Source: a bacterium MS4
GTDB taxonomy: Bacteria > Bacillota > Clostridia > Oscillospirales > Acutalibacteraceae
Direction of reading: 5' to 3'
DNA length: 64,000 bases
NCBI GenBank assembly: GCA_000752215.1
Contig: CCFG01000008.1
Location: forward strand, 186,607 to 250,606
Shown: positions 8,547 through 17,690 of the stretch, in pieces
How the letters are laid out: each line of letters opens with the position of its first letter
How positions within the stretch are numbered: position 1 is the first letter of the stretch
Notes under the pieces: generated by a model
Databases searched by the model: none
What the model saw: only the letters and a program-made list of their open reading frames with translations
What the model was told of the DNA's origin: nothing
Made by a program: the position numbers and the translations under genes

Positions 8547-9218
8547 TTGCTTCAGGACATAAATTTTTTTTCAATCACCATGCGAATATTTCTGTCGGTG
8601 ATGATTGGTGGAGCGCTGGGATTTGAGCGTGGAAGAAAGAGGCATCCCGCGGGGTTCAGGACCTATATATTGGTGTGTCTCGGCTCGACTCTGGTAATGA
8701 TGACAAACCAGTATGTGTTTACTACTTTTCATACAGGCGACGTTAGCCGGCTAGGGGCTCAGGTGATCAGCGGAATCGGCTTCCTTGGTGCGGGAACAAT
8801 CATCATTACCGGCAGAAATCAGGTGAGAGGACTCACCACGGCGGCGGGGCTCTGGGCATCTGCCTGCGTAGGTCTCGCTATTGGGATAGGATTCTACGAG
8901 GGGGCGATCGTCGGCGGAATCGCAATTTTCTGCGTTATGACGGTTTTGCACAAATTGGATGAACGATTGAGATATCATTCGAAACAGCTTGATTTATATC
9001 TGGAGTTTGACGCCCCTGTAGGTTTGGGCGCTTTCATTAATCTGGCAAAAGAAAAAGACATGGAAATATCGGATATTCAGGTGATTAAAAATAAAACAAC
9101 TGAAAAAAAAGCAACCTCCGTCCTGCTGTCGGTCAAAGCAAGACAAAGCTGTTCCCATGCTGAAATGCTGCAAATATTGGGGTGCTCGTCGGACCTTAAG
9201 CGTATAGAAGAACTGTAG
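8547..9218 (+). CDS. MgtC/SapB-family membrane protein
   Basis: Inner-membrane protein of the MgtC family, whose members affect Mg2+ homeostasis or ATP synthase in some bacteria; exact role here unknown. There is no well-placed ATG at the family N-terminus. TTG at 8547 follows AAAGGG with good spacing and gives 223 residues, the family length; the first in-frame ATG (8580) would also be possible. Four hydrophobic segments with GGALGFERGRKRHPAGFRT, GFLGAGTII and TTAAGLWASACVG, all hallmarks of MgtC N-terminal domains, then a ~75-residue ACT-like C-terminal part. A double hairpin follows. Confidence 0.88.
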   Translation: MLQDINFFSITMRIFLSVMIGGALGFERGRKRHPAGFRTYILVCLGSTLVMMTNQYVFTTFHTGDVSRLGAQVISGIGFLGAGTIIITGRNQVRGLTTAAGLWASACVGLAIGIGFYEGAIVGGIAIFCVMTVLHKLDERLRYHSKQLDLYLEFDAPVGLGAFINLAKEKDMEISDIQVIKNKTTEKKATSVLLSVKARQSCSHAEMLQILGCSSDLKRIEEL

Positions 9219-9243
9219 AGGCTGCAGTTTCGGTTCGTTATGG

Positions 9244-9282
9244 AACCCGTCCTTCACGATAAATGAGGACGGGTTTCTTTGT
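9244..9282 (+). terminator. Intrinsic terminator of the MgtC-like gene
   Basis: AACCCGTCCT (9244-9253) pairs with AGGACGGGTT (9266-9275), followed by TTCTTTG. Confidence 0.85.
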
Positions 9283-9290
9283 GCAGTAAG

Positions 9291-9327
9291 ACCGAGAGCA
9301 TCAGGAATGCTTCCTGATGCTCTCGGT
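9291..9327. terminator. Long hairpin between convergent genes
   Basis: ACCGAGAGCATCAGGAA and its exact complement form a 17-bp stem with a 3-base loop. It sits between the MgtC-like gene and the oppositely oriented EpsG-like gene and probably stops transcription from one or both; U runs are weak on both sides. Confidence 0.6.
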
Positions 9328-9440
9328 TATGTATGGTTATTTATAAATTATCGTTTTTGTCAGCAATTGCCGCTCAAAAACAAAAAAGTTCCAGGTCAGA
9401 AGGTTCTGCTGTAAAGTAAGAACATAAGAATTTTCTGAAA

Positions 9441-10637
9441 TTATTTTTGAGTGAAAAATGTTATATAAGGCGTCAAATTAATACGGTTTTGCAATAAGAT
9501 CCAGACATGATAGAGAAATCCGACAAACACAACTGCCGCAGTGGCATAATAGTAAATATATTTGTGCATATTCCATTGGCTCTTTGCCTGACGGCGCTCT
9601 TGCAGGACCTTTTTCTTTTGCTCTTTGCCTTTGACTTTTAATGCCTCTGTGTGATTCAGCGCGTCCGCTTGTACGCTTTCTGTGCCGACGCTGGAAAGCA
9701 GTTCCGGTATGAGAAGAATCGCAGAGGTAAAGAACATCATGCCGAAGCGCTGGAACAGGAAGTGCTGGCAGGTCATGATGTAAAGCAGACCCGAATAAAC
9801 GGAAAGATTAATCAGCACAACGTTTTTGGAATCGCGCTTCAAAATAAAATTTTTCAAAATCAATACGGTTACAGTTGTAATCACCGGTATTGCCGCTGTC
9901 TGCCAGTCACGTCCCATCATGTAATAGAGACCTTCCTGGGTGGCATAATACTGGTATACATATTTCGTTACAAAATTAAACAACGGCCAGGACAGTCCCA
10001 TCACAAGAGCAGTCAATCCGGCGTATGCCGTGAGCGATTTCCAGTTTACCTTGATGTGTGCGATGAAATATACCGGAACCATAATGATAATCGATTTGTG
10101 GAAAGAGGCCGCCAGCAGTACGATCAGAAGATAAGGAAGAAACTTCTTGTTTTTCAGAAAATGGATGGAAAACAAAAAGATAGAGATTGCAATGGACTGC
10201 CGGATGAAGCTCAGGGAATTTCCAAAGAATCCGAAGCTGATGTATACAAACATCCCGATCGAGGGAATGGGCGAATAGCGATAGAAAAGAACCGCGGTCA
10301 GACTTACGGTAATAATGGCAACAACCAGCATATAGATATGTACGTCACCGGTGAATAGAGACACGAGGTAATTCAAAAGACTGTATCCCGGTTCAATGCG
10401 ATATCCGTTCGCACTGCTGATCAGGAACGACCATCCGCCATTTCTTACCTGTGAAAAATAGGTTGCATATTGCTTATAATCGATCCCGACGGTGTCGGCT
10501 CTGAGATAAGATAGAATAATCATTGCTGCGGAAGCAAGAAACAGAAAGACCATATTGTTTTGTTTGCTTTTTTTAATCTCACAAAAGCAAATCCCTAAAA
10601 TCAAAATCAACAGCAAAAGTAAGTTGTAGGCTAACAT
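9441..10637 (-). CDS. EpsG-family membrane polysaccharide polymerase
   Basis: Integral membrane protein of the EpsG/Wzy-like type, thought to polymerise exopolysaccharide repeat units. 398 residues, with about ten hydrophobic segments; the region DTVGIDYKQYATYF after the second segment and a GYRIEPGYSLLNYLV stretch are typical of EpsG proteins, as is SFIRQSIAISIFLF. Between the penultimate and last segments is a charged, Lys/Gln-rich stretch of ~50 residues, probably cytoplasmic. It is divergent from a priming sugar transferase; no glycosyltransferase, flippase or chain-length gene is nearby, so the rest of the pathway must lie elsewhere. Confidence 0.8.
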   Translation of the reverse strand: MLAYNLLLLLILILGICFCEIKKSKQNNMVFLFLASAAMIILSYLRADTVGIDYKQYATYFSQVRNGGWSFLISSANGYRIEPGYSLLNYLVSLFTGDVHIYMLVVAIITVSLTAVLFYRYSPIPSIGMFVYISFGFFGNSLSFIRQSIAISIFLFSIHFLKNKKFLPYLLIVLLAASFHKSIIIMVPVYFIAHIKVNWKSLTAYAGLTALVMGLSWPLFNFVTKYVYQYYATQEGLYYMMGRDWQTAAIPVITTVTVLILKNFILKRDSKNVVLINLSVYSGLLYIMTCQHFLFQRFGMMFFTSAILLIPELLSSVGTESVQADALNHTEALKVKGKEQKKKVLQERRQAKSQWNMHKYIYYYATAAVVFVGFLYHVWILLQNRINLTPYITFFTQK

Positions 10638-10679
10638 GACAGACCTGCTTTCCTTTTAAATTAACAACTGGATTTTATT

Positions 10680-10708
10680 ATTATAGCATTCGCTGAGGGG
10701 ACATACAA
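10680..10708 (-). promoter_or_regulatory. Promoter of the EpsG-like gene
   Basis: Minus strand: TTGTAT (10708-10703), 17-base spacer, TATAAT (10685-10680). Confidence 0.65.
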
Positions 10709-10748
10709 CACTCAGCAGCGTTTTTTTGGAGAATTATGTAAATTAGTC

Positions 10749-10777
10749 TTGTATCATTAACCAGAATCCTATAGAAT
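10749..10777 (+). promoter_or_regulatory. Promoter of the sugar transferase gene
   Basis: TTGTAT (10749-10754), 17-base spacer, TAGAAT (10772-10777). The -35 hexamer and spacing equal those of the divergent EpsG-like promoter. Confidence 0.6.
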
Positions 10778-10816
10778 ATGAAAATAGAATTACATAAAAA
10801 ATTAAGAGGAATAAAA

Positions 10817-12211
10817 ATGATAAAAGAAAATCAGAAAATTCTCAATGCCATACTTGCTGTCAGCGACGCGGTTTTTTGTGTGTTATCCATGGTGATTGCC
10901 TTTATCCTGCACTTTTTTAATTATCAGGGTTCCTTCTACATTGGACTGAATTACTATCTCCAAATCATGCTGTATGTTGTTCCGGCCTATTTTGTTTTCT
11001 ATCATTATCTGAGCTTACATGATTCTTTTCGTCATAAGTCCATTATTTCTGAAACAGGTAAAATCATTCAGGCGAATTTTGTGGGAGTCATTTTTATCTT
11101 TGTATTGGTTTTTTTCCTTAAGGAAGTTCATGTTTCCCGAATGGTCATTCTTTTCTTTGGGGGCATCAATACGGTGTTGTCTTTTTTCAGCAGATTGGCG
11201 CTGAGGAAACTGCTCCGCCGGATGAGGGCAAAAGGATACAATATCAAGCACCTTCTTCTGGTTGGATGGAATGAGATTTCAGCCGAATTCTATGACCGGG
11301 TGACGGTTAATCGCGGTTTGGGGTATGATTTCATAGGATATCTCAGCCACAGCAGGGTGAATGTTGCTGACAGGAAAATCAGATATGCCGGAGGTTTCGG
11401 GACGCTGTCCTCCCTGCTTGAAGAAAAGGGCATCGACGAAGTGATTATTTCCTTGGATTATAACGAATTTTCCGAATTGGGTGGGATTATTGAAGCGTGC
11501 GAAAAGGCAGGTGTCAAATCGAATTTACTGCCGTTCTATACAAAATATCTCCCTACGAAACCCTATATTGATGAAGTTGAGGGTATGCCGCTGATCAATA
11601 TTCGCAAGGTCCCTCTTGACAATATGCTGAACAGTTTCAGTAAACGGCTTTTTGATATCGTTGTTTCACTGATTGCGCTGATTGTGTCTTCTCCGCTGCT
11701 GTTAATCACCGCGATCGGAGTGAAAATGACTTCTCCCGGACCGGTCATTTATCATCAGGAGCGGGTTGGGAGAAATAAGAAATCTTTTAAAATGTACAAA
11801 TTTCGTTCGATGAGGGTGGATGGCGGGTCTTCCGACATGGTCACGTGGGGGACCAAAAACGACAGCCGCCGCACTAAATTTGGAACATTGATCCGTAAAT
11901 GCAGCATAGATGAACTGCCTCAGCTCATCAATGTTCTGAAAGGAGATATGAGCCTGGTCGGGCCGCGTCCGGAGCGTCCTTTCTTTGTGGACAAGTTCAG
12001 GGAAGAGATTCCGCTCTATATGCTGAAACACCTTGTCCGGCCCGGGATCACCGGCTGGGCGCAGGTTAACGGATGGCGGGGGGATACTTCCATTGAAGAA
12101 CGGGTAAAATGTGATATTTATTATATTGAAAATTGGACATTCCTGCTCGATATCAAAATTTTACTTCTGACAGTTTTTAAGGGATCCATTAACCAAAGCG
12201 AGGAGTTATAA
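10817..12211 (+). CDS. Polyprenyl-phosphate sugar-1-phosphate transferase (WcaJ/EpsL-like)
   Basis: Starts exopolysaccharide synthesis by moving a sugar-1-phosphate from a nucleotide sugar to undecaprenyl phosphate at the membrane. Start at 10817 chosen because AGAGGA lies 7 bases upstream; an ATG at 10778 lacks a site. 464 residues: four N-terminal membrane segments, a nucleotide-binding-like middle domain (about 140-265), then the catalytic transferase domain with a fifth hydrophobic segment after KRLFDI, the QERVGRNKKSF and KFRSMR motifs, DELPQLINVLKGDMSLVGPRP, and RPGITGWAQVNGWRG. All key motifs are intact. Full-length of the WbaP/WcaJ type. Sugar donor not determinable. Confidence 0.92.
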   Translation: MIKENQKILNAILAVSDAVFCVLSMVIAFILHFFNYQGSFYIGLNYYLQIMLYVVPAYFVFYHYLSLHDSFRHKSIISETGKIIQANFVGVIFIFVLVFFLKEVHVSRMVILFFGGINTVLSFFSRLALRKLLRRMRAKGYNIKHLLLVGWNEISAEFYDRVTVNRGLGYDFIGYLSHSRVNVADRKIRYAGGFGTLSSLLEEKGIDEVIISLDYNEFSELGGIIEACEKAGVKSNLLPFYTKYLPTKPYIDEVEGMPLINIRKVPLDNMLNSFSKRLFDIVVSLIALIVSSPLLLITAIGVKMTSPGPVIYHQERVGRNKKSFKMYKFRSMRVDGGSSDMVTWGTKNDSRRTKFGTLIRKCSIDELPQLINVLKGDMSLVGPRPERPFFVDKFREEIPLYMLKHLVRPGITGWAQVNGWRGDTSIEERVKCDIYYIENWTFLLDIKILLLTVFKGSINQSEEL

Positions 12212-12569
12212 TGCTTTATTTTCGTCATCCGGAGACGCGCTTAAGATCGGCAGTCAGAACTGCTGGAAGCGGTTTGATGACAGCAGGCCGGTTTGTATTC
12301 AGCAACCGTTGCGCGGCTTCTGGAATTCTTCCGAATAAAACAGCGCTCCATACTAACATGTATGGAGCGCTGTTTTTATCGTCCAATTTAGCAAAACTCG
12401 GTTTATGACTGAATTTTCCCCATTATGAATTCTTTAGGCTCATCTAACATTGCAAGATAAGAGAATCAGTGCAGAAATATATAATCGACGGTTCTCGTTT
12501 TGGATGTTATGATCATTCTATAGAATCAGTCCGGGGCACAGGGCCGGATCATTAAAGGAGGCAGTTCTG
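12212..12569. other. Intergenic region with terminator and possible esterase promoter
   Basis: 358 bases. Contains the strong terminator at 12337-12377. A 65-codon frame beginning on the transferase stop codon runs straight through that terminator and is judged spurious. A weak promoter-like pair, TTTGGA (12499-12504) and TAGAAT (12521-12526) 16 bases apart, lies ahead of the esterase. Nothing else recognised. Confidence 0.5.
12337..12377 (+). terminator. Intrinsic terminator after the sugar transferase
   Basis: AAAACAGCGCTCCATA (12337-12352) pairs with its exact complement (12361-12376), 8-base loop, ending in TTTTT. Confidence 0.9.
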
Positions 12570-13724
12570 ATGGAAAAGGAAAGGTATCGGCAGTTATTGG
12601 TCAGTTTGGAGAAAGATGCCAAAACAGAAATATTAAAGAATGGGGCGGCGGTTGAAATTCGCAGCTGCTATGATCGCAGGGGGGGAAAGATGGACCCGCG
12701 GACCGCGCTGGCCAGCCATGCCGTGCGGGAAGATTTTATCCGCCATCCCGAGCGTTACGATGACGAATTATTGGCGAACGCGGACCGGCTGTTCGGTCCG
12801 CCGCAGCCGGAAAATTACAGCGCGCTGTCACAGATCCGGTATACATTCGGCTGGCGGAGCAGCAACCTCAGTTCCCGTGTCGTTTCTGAAAGGCATGTCC
12901 TGCTGTCCGAGCACGGGCCGTTTTCCGTCTGGCGCTACGAAATACCGGGTACGGGGAAATCCCGTCCCTGCATCCTCTTCATTCACGGCGGCGCTTTTGT
13001 GGCGGGAGATATTGAGACGGTGGAGAATCAGTGCAAGCTGCTGGCGCAGCTGATGGACGGCGTGGTCTTTTCGGTGGATTATCCCCTTGCGCCTGAGCAT
13101 CCTTATCCGGTTGCTTTCGACGACTGCAAGGCTGTGCTGGAATGGGTCTATTCCGGCGCCGATACGTTTGGAATCGATCGGAAAAGGATTGGCGTTGCCG
13201 GCGATTCGGCGGGCGGAAATCTGTCGGCGGCCCTTTCCGTTGCGGACCGCGACGAGGGGAAGGGGAGGATCGGCTACCAGTGCCTGATCTATCCGAAGCT
13301 GAGCAGCGCGCTGTCTTCCGAGGAACCCTATTATTATTGGAAAGAGGAATTATATGACAATCCGGACAACGATCCCATGATCCGGGCACAGATAGGGCTG
13401 ACGGGAAAAATGAGCGGAGAAGTGAACAGCTGGTACCTGCCGGAGGGAACGGATCGATATACTCCCCACTACTGCCCGATTGCTGCAAAATGTGAGGGTC
13501 TTCCAAAAACCCTGCTTGTTACGGCGGAATATGATTTCCTGCGGGCGGAGTGCGACGCATACCTCGGAATGCTGAAAACGGCGGGTGTGGATTTCCGGGC
13601 AATCCGCTACGGTGGTATTTTTCACGGGACCTTCGACCGGCTCGGCTATGCTCCTCAGGTGGAGGATATCCTGCGTGAAATCGCGAAAGACATGCGTGCG
13701 CTGGATTCCTATTCTTCCAAATAG
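12570..13724 (+). CDS. Alpha/beta hydrolase, hormone-sensitive-lipase (HSL) family esterase
   Basis: Cytoplasmic carboxylesterase of the HSL/family IV type. ATG at 12570 with AAAGGAGG upstream. Oxyanion-hole motif HGGAF near residue 139, nucleophile Ser near 213 in GDSAGGN, Asp near 322 in AEYDFLRAE and His near 352 in GIFHGTF complete the triad. The YPLAPEHPYP segment after strand 4 is typical of this family. 384 residues is longer than the usual ~310, owing to an N-terminal cap of ~100 residues. No partner gene points to a substrate; short-chain acyl esters, such as acetylated sugars, are plausible. Confidence 0.88.
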   Translation: MEKERYRQLLVSLEKDAKTEILKNGAAVEIRSCYDRRGGKMDPRTALASHAVREDFIRHPERYDDELLANADRLFGPPQPENYSALSQIRYTFGWRSSNLSSRVVSERHVLLSEHGPFSVWRYEIPGTGKSRPCILFIHGGAFVAGDIETVENQCKLLAQLMDGVVFSVDYPLAPEHPYPVAFDDCKAVLEWVYSGADTFGIDRKRIGVAGDSAGGNLSAALSVADRDEGKGRIGYQCLIYPKLSSALSSEEPYYYWKEELYDNPDNDPMIRAQIGLTGKMSGEVNSWYLPEGTDRYTPHYCPIAAKCEGLPKTLLVTAEYDFLRAECDAYLGMLKTAGVDFRAIRYGGIFHGTFDRLGYAPQVEDILREIAKDMRALDSYSSK

Positions 13725-13797
13725 CAAGAAAGTGCAATCGGCAGCAAAATATTGCAGTGATACAGCATGATTGTGCAGTCATTATAAAAATTTATCA

Positions 13798-13826
13798 TTT
13801 CTTACCTCCGATTTGTCCGATATAAT
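13798..13826 (+). promoter_or_regulatory. Promoter of the MglBAC-like operon
   Basis: TATAAT at 13821-13826 with TTTCTT 17 bases upstream (13798-13803). The -35 is weak, suggesting dependence on an activator, possibly the YesN-like regulator encoded downstream. Confidence 0.5.
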
Positions 13827-13869
13827 CAGTACAGCAAGAGAGAAATTCTCAAAAATACAGGAGGTAAGT

Positions 13870-14976
13870 ATGATGAAAAGAGTAATGGCAGTCCTTGTTG
13901 CATTCTCCATGATGCTTGGCGTTACGGCATGCGGCAGCTCCGGCGGCAATTCCGCAGTCCCTGCAAGTTCCGGCTCCGGGGATACGGGTTCGGCCGCGTC
14001 CCAACAGGCGGAAAATACCGGGAAGCAGCCGGTTGCCGGTGTCGCGTGGTACAACTTCGGCGATACGTTTATCGCCAATGCCCGCACAACGTTGAACGAG
14101 GCCGCCGCACAGGATGGGAAGATCAAGGTGATCGATGCCGACAGCCAGAACGACATTGCGACCCAGACGAACAACGTCAACAATTTCTATACTCAGAACG
14201 TAAAATATCTGGTACTGAACAACATCAATACCAACGCCAAAGCGGACATTATCAAACAGGCGAAGGCAAAGAACACAACGCTGATCTTCGCAAACACGGA
14301 CAGCCCGAGCGACGAGGAGTTCCAACTTTACGACAAGGTTTACCATGTTTCCAGCCTGGCCGATCAGTCCGGTAAAATCATCGGTGAGCAGCTTGCCAAG
14401 TACTGGAAGGAGCACCCGGAAGCAGACCGCAATAAAAATGGGAAACTGGATTATATCATGCTGCTCGGACTTCAGCAGCACTACGATACCCAGGTCCGCG
14501 CAAAGTATTCCGTGCAGGCGCTGCAGGACGCCGGAATCCAGACGAATCTGATACAGGAAGCAATCTGCAACTACCAGCGCGGGGAGGCACAGAACCAAGT
14601 GGCGTCTATCCTTCAGGCCCGTAAAAAGGACGTTGAGGCGGTCATCGCGTGCAACGACGATATGGCGCTGGGGGCAATCGAGGCGCTGAAAGCCAGTAAT
14701 TTCTTCAAAGATAAAAACAGCTTCATCCCCGTGGTCGGCGTTGACGCGACCAAAGTCGGGGTGGAGGCCCTTAAGAACGGAACCCTTTTGGGAACCGCTC
14801 TGAATAACCCCGTTACGCTCGGAAAGTCCATCTATAAGCTGATGTCGCTGTTGGAGGAAGGAAAAGAGGTTACGCAGGAGAACATGGGCATCGACGGCAT
14901 CACCGTAAAGGACCATCATATTTACATCAACTATGTCGGCATTACGGCAGAAAATACCGAGGATGCATCTTATTAA
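13870..14976 (+). CDS. mglB: Galactose/glucose-type sugar-binding lipoprotein (MglB-like)
   Basis: Extracytoplasmic sugar receptor for the ABC transporter that follows. Start at 13870 has AGGAGG six bases upstream; signal peptide and lipobox MLGVTAC put the acylated Cys at residue 21. The mature part is a two-lobe periplasmic-binding-protein type 1 fold; VIACNDDMALGAIEALK and PVVGVDATKVGVEALKNGTLLGTALNNP match the ligand-binding second lobe of MglB, with conserved Asn-Asp and Asp residues. 368 residues. Followed by a terminator-like hairpin before the ATPase gene. Ligand probably a hexose such as galactose or glucose, but not provable by eye. Confidence 0.85.
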   Translation: MMKRVMAVLVAFSMMLGVTACGSSGGNSAVPASSGSGDTGSAASQQAENTGKQPVAGVAWYNFGDTFIANARTTLNEAAAQDGKIKVIDADSQNDIATQTNNVNNFYTQNVKYLVLNNINTNAKADIIKQAKAKNTTLIFANTDSPSDEEFQLYDKVYHVSSLADQSGKIIGEQLAKYWKEHPEADRNKNGKLDYIMLLGLQQHYDTQVRAKYSVQALQDAGIQTNLIQEAICNYQRGEAQNQVASILQARKKDVEAVIACNDDMALGAIEALKASNFFKDKNSFIPVVGVDATKVGVEALKNGTLLGTALNNPVTLGKSIYKLMSLLEEGKEVTQENMGIDGITVKDHHIYINYVGITAENTEDASY

Positions 14977-14988
14977 GGCAATGTCTCA

Positions 14989-15018
14989 AAGCAGCCGGAG
15001 AGAATCCGGCTGCTTTTT
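14989..15018 (+). terminator. Attenuator hairpin between binding protein and ATPase genes
   Basis: AAGCAGCCGG (14989-14998) pairs with CCGGCTGCTT (15006-15015), followed by TTT. Likely partial termination, giving more binding protein than transporter. Confidence 0.7.
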
Positions 15019-15036
15019 CAGAAAGGAGGAAATTTT

Positions 15037-16590
15037 GTGGAATCTTCGGACATTGTCCTTGAAATGCGGGAGATCAGCAAGTCGTTTCCCGGGGTAAAGG
15101 CGCTGGACCGGGTTTCTTTGAAGGTGCGGAAGGGCACGGTCCACGCTCTGATGGGGGAAAACGGCGCCGGAAAATCCACCCTGATGAAGTGCGCGTTTGG
15201 GCTGTATCACCCGGATGAAGGGGAAATCCTCGTGGAGGGGAAACCCGTTCAATTGAAAAGCATCAGCGACGCCATGGCAAACGGGATTGCCATGATCCAT
15301 CAGGAGCTGCATCCGATACGCACTCAAAATGTGATGGAAAATCTGTGGGTCGGGCGTACTCCCTATCAAAAGCGCCTGGCTGTTAAATGGGTCGATCAGA
15401 AAAAGATGTACAGCGACACCAAGGCCCTTTTCGACAGGCTGGGTATCAGGCTGGACCCGCGGCAATCGGTCGGGGAGCTCGCGGCGGCCCACTGCCAGCT
15501 GATTGAAATCGTGCGCGCTGTATCGTACGACGCCAAGGTGATCATTATGGACGAGCCGACCTCTTCCCTGTCTGATTCGGAAGTGGAACTGCTTTTTAAG
15601 ATCATCAAAACACTGACCGACCAGGGTGTCGCGATCATTTATATCTCACACAAGATCGAAGAGATCCTCCAGATATCCGATGAAGTGACCATTATGCGGG
15701 ACGGTGAGCTGGTGGGAAACTGGCCCTCTTCGGAACTGACGCAGGACCTGATCGTCAGCAGGATGGTCGGCAGACAGATGACCGACCGTTTCCCCGCGCG
15801 CGAACACAAGCCCGGCGAGGAATATCTGGTGGTCGAGCACCTCACCTCCGCGTCCGCCCACTCCTTCAAAGACATCAGCTTTACACTGAGAAAGGGCGAA
15901 ATCCTCGGCCTCGGGGGGCTTGTGGGGGCGCAGCGCACCGAGTTGATGGAATCGATTTTCGGGTTGAGGCCCGTTGCTTCCGGAAAAGTGTCCATCAACG
16001 GCGAAGAGGTGAAAATCCGCCGCCCGCAGGACGCCATCAAAAAAGGGGTTGCCCTCCTTACGGAGGAGCGCCGGGCGACCGGCATCATCCCGATGCTCTC
16101 GGTGGAGGAAAATCTTGTTCTGGCAAATCAGACGTCACACCGCAGAATGTATACCGGCGGCCAGCTGTTTCTCAATGAAAAGAAGCGGCGCGACGACACG
16201 GGGCGGTTTATCGAGTCGCTGTCCATCAAGACGCCGACGATGAAAACGCAGATCCAGTATCTTTCCGGCGGAAACCAGCAGAAGGTGCTGCTTGGAAGAT
16301 GGATGCTTACCGACCCGGACATTCTGATTCTGGACGAACCCACGCGGGGGATCGACGTCGGTGCGAAATATGAAATTTATACCCTTATGACGAAAATGGC
16401 CGCGGAAGGGAAATGCGTCATCATGATCAGTTCGGAAATGCCGGAACTGATGGGGATGTCGGACCGCATCATGGTCATGTGCGAGGGACGGCTGTCCGGG
16501 CTTCTGGACGGGAAAACCGCCACAGACGAGCAGATTATGCTGCTTGCCAGCACTTACCACAGCAATCTTGAAGGAGGAGCAGCCGTATGA
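15037..16590 (+). CDS. mglA: Sugar ABC transporter ATPase with two nucleotide-binding domains (MglA-like)
   Basis: Energises sugar uptake; both ATPase domains are in one chain, as in MglA and RbsA. GTG start at 15037 behind AAAGGAGGA. First domain: Walker A GENGAGKST near residue 42, Walker B IIMDEPTSSLSDSE. Its signature region reads AAAHCQLIEIVRAV, as usual in this family where LSGGQ is relaxed. Second domain (from about residue 265): the Walker A position reads GGLVGAQRTEL and is degenerate, normal for the family, with a clear LSGGNQQKVLLGRWM signature and ILDEPTRGIDVGAK. 517 residues, usual length. Confidence 0.93.
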   Translation: MESSDIVLEMREISKSFPGVKALDRVSLKVRKGTVHALMGENGAGKSTLMKCAFGLYHPDEGEILVEGKPVQLKSISDAMANGIAMIHQELHPIRTQNVMENLWVGRTPYQKRLAVKWVDQKKMYSDTKALFDRLGIRLDPRQSVGELAAAHCQLIEIVRAVSYDAKVIIMDEPTSSLSDSEVELLFKIIKTLTDQGVAIIYISHKIEEILQISDEVTIMRDGELVGNWPSSELTQDLIVSRMVGRQMTDRFPAREHKPGEEYLVVEHLTSASAHSFKDISFTLRKGEILGLGGLVGAQRTELMESIFGLRPVASGKVSINGEEVKIRRPQDAIKKGVALLTEERRATGIIPMLSVEENLVLANQTSHRRMYTGGQLFLNEKKRRDDTGRFIESLSIKTPTMKTQIQYLSGGNQQKVLLGRWMLTDPDILILDEPTRGIDVGAKYEIYTLMTKMAAEGKCVIMISSEMPELMGMSDRIMVMCEGRLSGLLDGKTATDEQIMLLASTYHSNLEGGAAV

Positions 16591-17591
16591 ACGAAAAAAC
16601 AAAATTTCACCCCAAAGAACTGATCATTAATAACGCAATCTATTTTATCTTACTCGCGCTTATCATTATCATTGGGGTCATTTCTCCCAATTTCTTTTCC
16701 CTTGACGTATTCCGTGACATTTTTATGCAGAGCTCCGTGCGCATCGTGATGGCGCTTGGCTGTATGTTTATTATTATCTCCGGTTCGGCGGACCTTTCGG
16801 GCGGCAGGATGCTGGGACTCGCGGCGCTCGTCGCCGGCTCTCTGGCGCAGCAGGCCTCCTATACGGCTAAATTCTGGCCGCAGCTGCCGGAAATGCCGGT
16901 GGTGGTCCCTGTCCTTGCCTCCATGCTGGTCGGCGTTGCGTTCGGTGCTTTTAACGGGTGGGCGGTTTCCAAGCTCCGCGTGCCCGCGTTTCTGGCCACC
17001 CTGGGCAGTCAGATGATCCTTTTCGGTGTTTCCAGCCTTTATTTCAATAAGGCGCCGAACAACTCACAGCCGCTGGGCAGCTTTACCGAGGGGTTCAGCA
17101 GCTTCGGAAGCGGGTCTGTTCTGGAGGTGCCCTATCTGATTATCGTCGCCGCTGTCTGCCTTGTGGCTGTGTGGCTGTTGCTGACAAAAACCTGCATGGG
17201 AAAAGATATCTTTGCGGTGGGCGGCAACCCGGAAGCGGCCCGGGTGTCCGGCATCAGCCTTTTCAAAATGCAGATGATTACCTTTACGCTTGCGGGGCTG
17301 CTTTACGGCCTGTCCGGCAGCATGGAAGCCGCGCGGACCGGTTCCGCGACAAGCGCGTACGGAAATGCCTATGAGCTGGACGCCATTGCTTCCTGCATCG
17401 TCGGCGGATGTTCGATTACAGGCGGCGTAGGAACAGTCGGCGGGGTGTTTGCCGGCGTCATTATTTTCAATGTCATCAGCTACGGCCTGACCTTTATCGG
17501 AATCAGCCCCTACTGGCAGAACGTTGTAAAAGGGCTGATCATTATCGGGGCCGTGGCACTGGACGTCCGCAAATATGCCAGGAAAGATTGA
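16587..17591 (+). CDS. mglC: Sugar ABC permease (MglC-like)
   Basis: Membrane subunit of the MglBAC-type importer. The start overlaps the ATPase stop (ATGA), so translation is coupled. About eight to ten hydrophobic segments in 334 residues. MQSSVRIVMALGCMFIIISGSADLS-type sequence near residues 45-70 and VGGNPEAARVSGI, ATSAYGNAYELDAIASCIVGG later are family landmarks. Presence of SSVRI..ALG and of the long loop after it favours MglC over RbsC. Transcription probably stops weakly, since a new promoter for the sensor genes follows. Confidence 0.92.
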   Translation: MNEKTKFHPKELIINNAIYFILLALIIIIGVISPNFFSLDVFRDIFMQSSVRIVMALGCMFIIISGSADLSGGRMLGLAALVAGSLAQQASYTAKFWPQLPEMPVVVPVLASMLVGVAFGAFNGWAVSKLRVPAFLATLGSQMILFGVSSLYFNKAPNNSQPLGSFTEGFSSFGSGSVLEVPYLIIVAAVCLVAVWLLLTKTCMGKDIFAVGGNPEAARVSGISLFKMQMITFTLAGLLYGLSGSMEAARTGSATSAYGNAYELDAIASCIVGGCSITGGVGTVGGVFAGVIIFNVISYGLTFIGISPYWQNVVKGLIIIGAVALDVRKYARKD

Positions 17592-17612
17592 ACTGTTTAT
17601 TCTCTTTATGCC

Positions 17613-17640
17613 TTCACAATCGTTATTCATAATGTATAAT
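17613..17640 (+). promoter_or_regulatory. Promoter of the sensor operon
   Basis: TTCACA (17613-17618), 16-base spacer, TATAAT (17635-17640), 50 bases ahead of the sensor binding-protein gene. Confidence 0.6.
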
Positions 17641-17690
17641 AATACTTGTCAAAACGAGTTTGTTTTTAGGCAATAAAGGAGAATGGAGAA

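Noticed and set aside
12211-12408. 65-codon frame starting on the sugar transferase stop codon
   Set aside because: It contains the whole terminator hairpin and has no similarity I recognise.
13849-14919. 356-codon minus-strand frame opposite the MglB-like gene
   Set aside because: Shadow of a gene with signal peptide, ribosome site and full fold.
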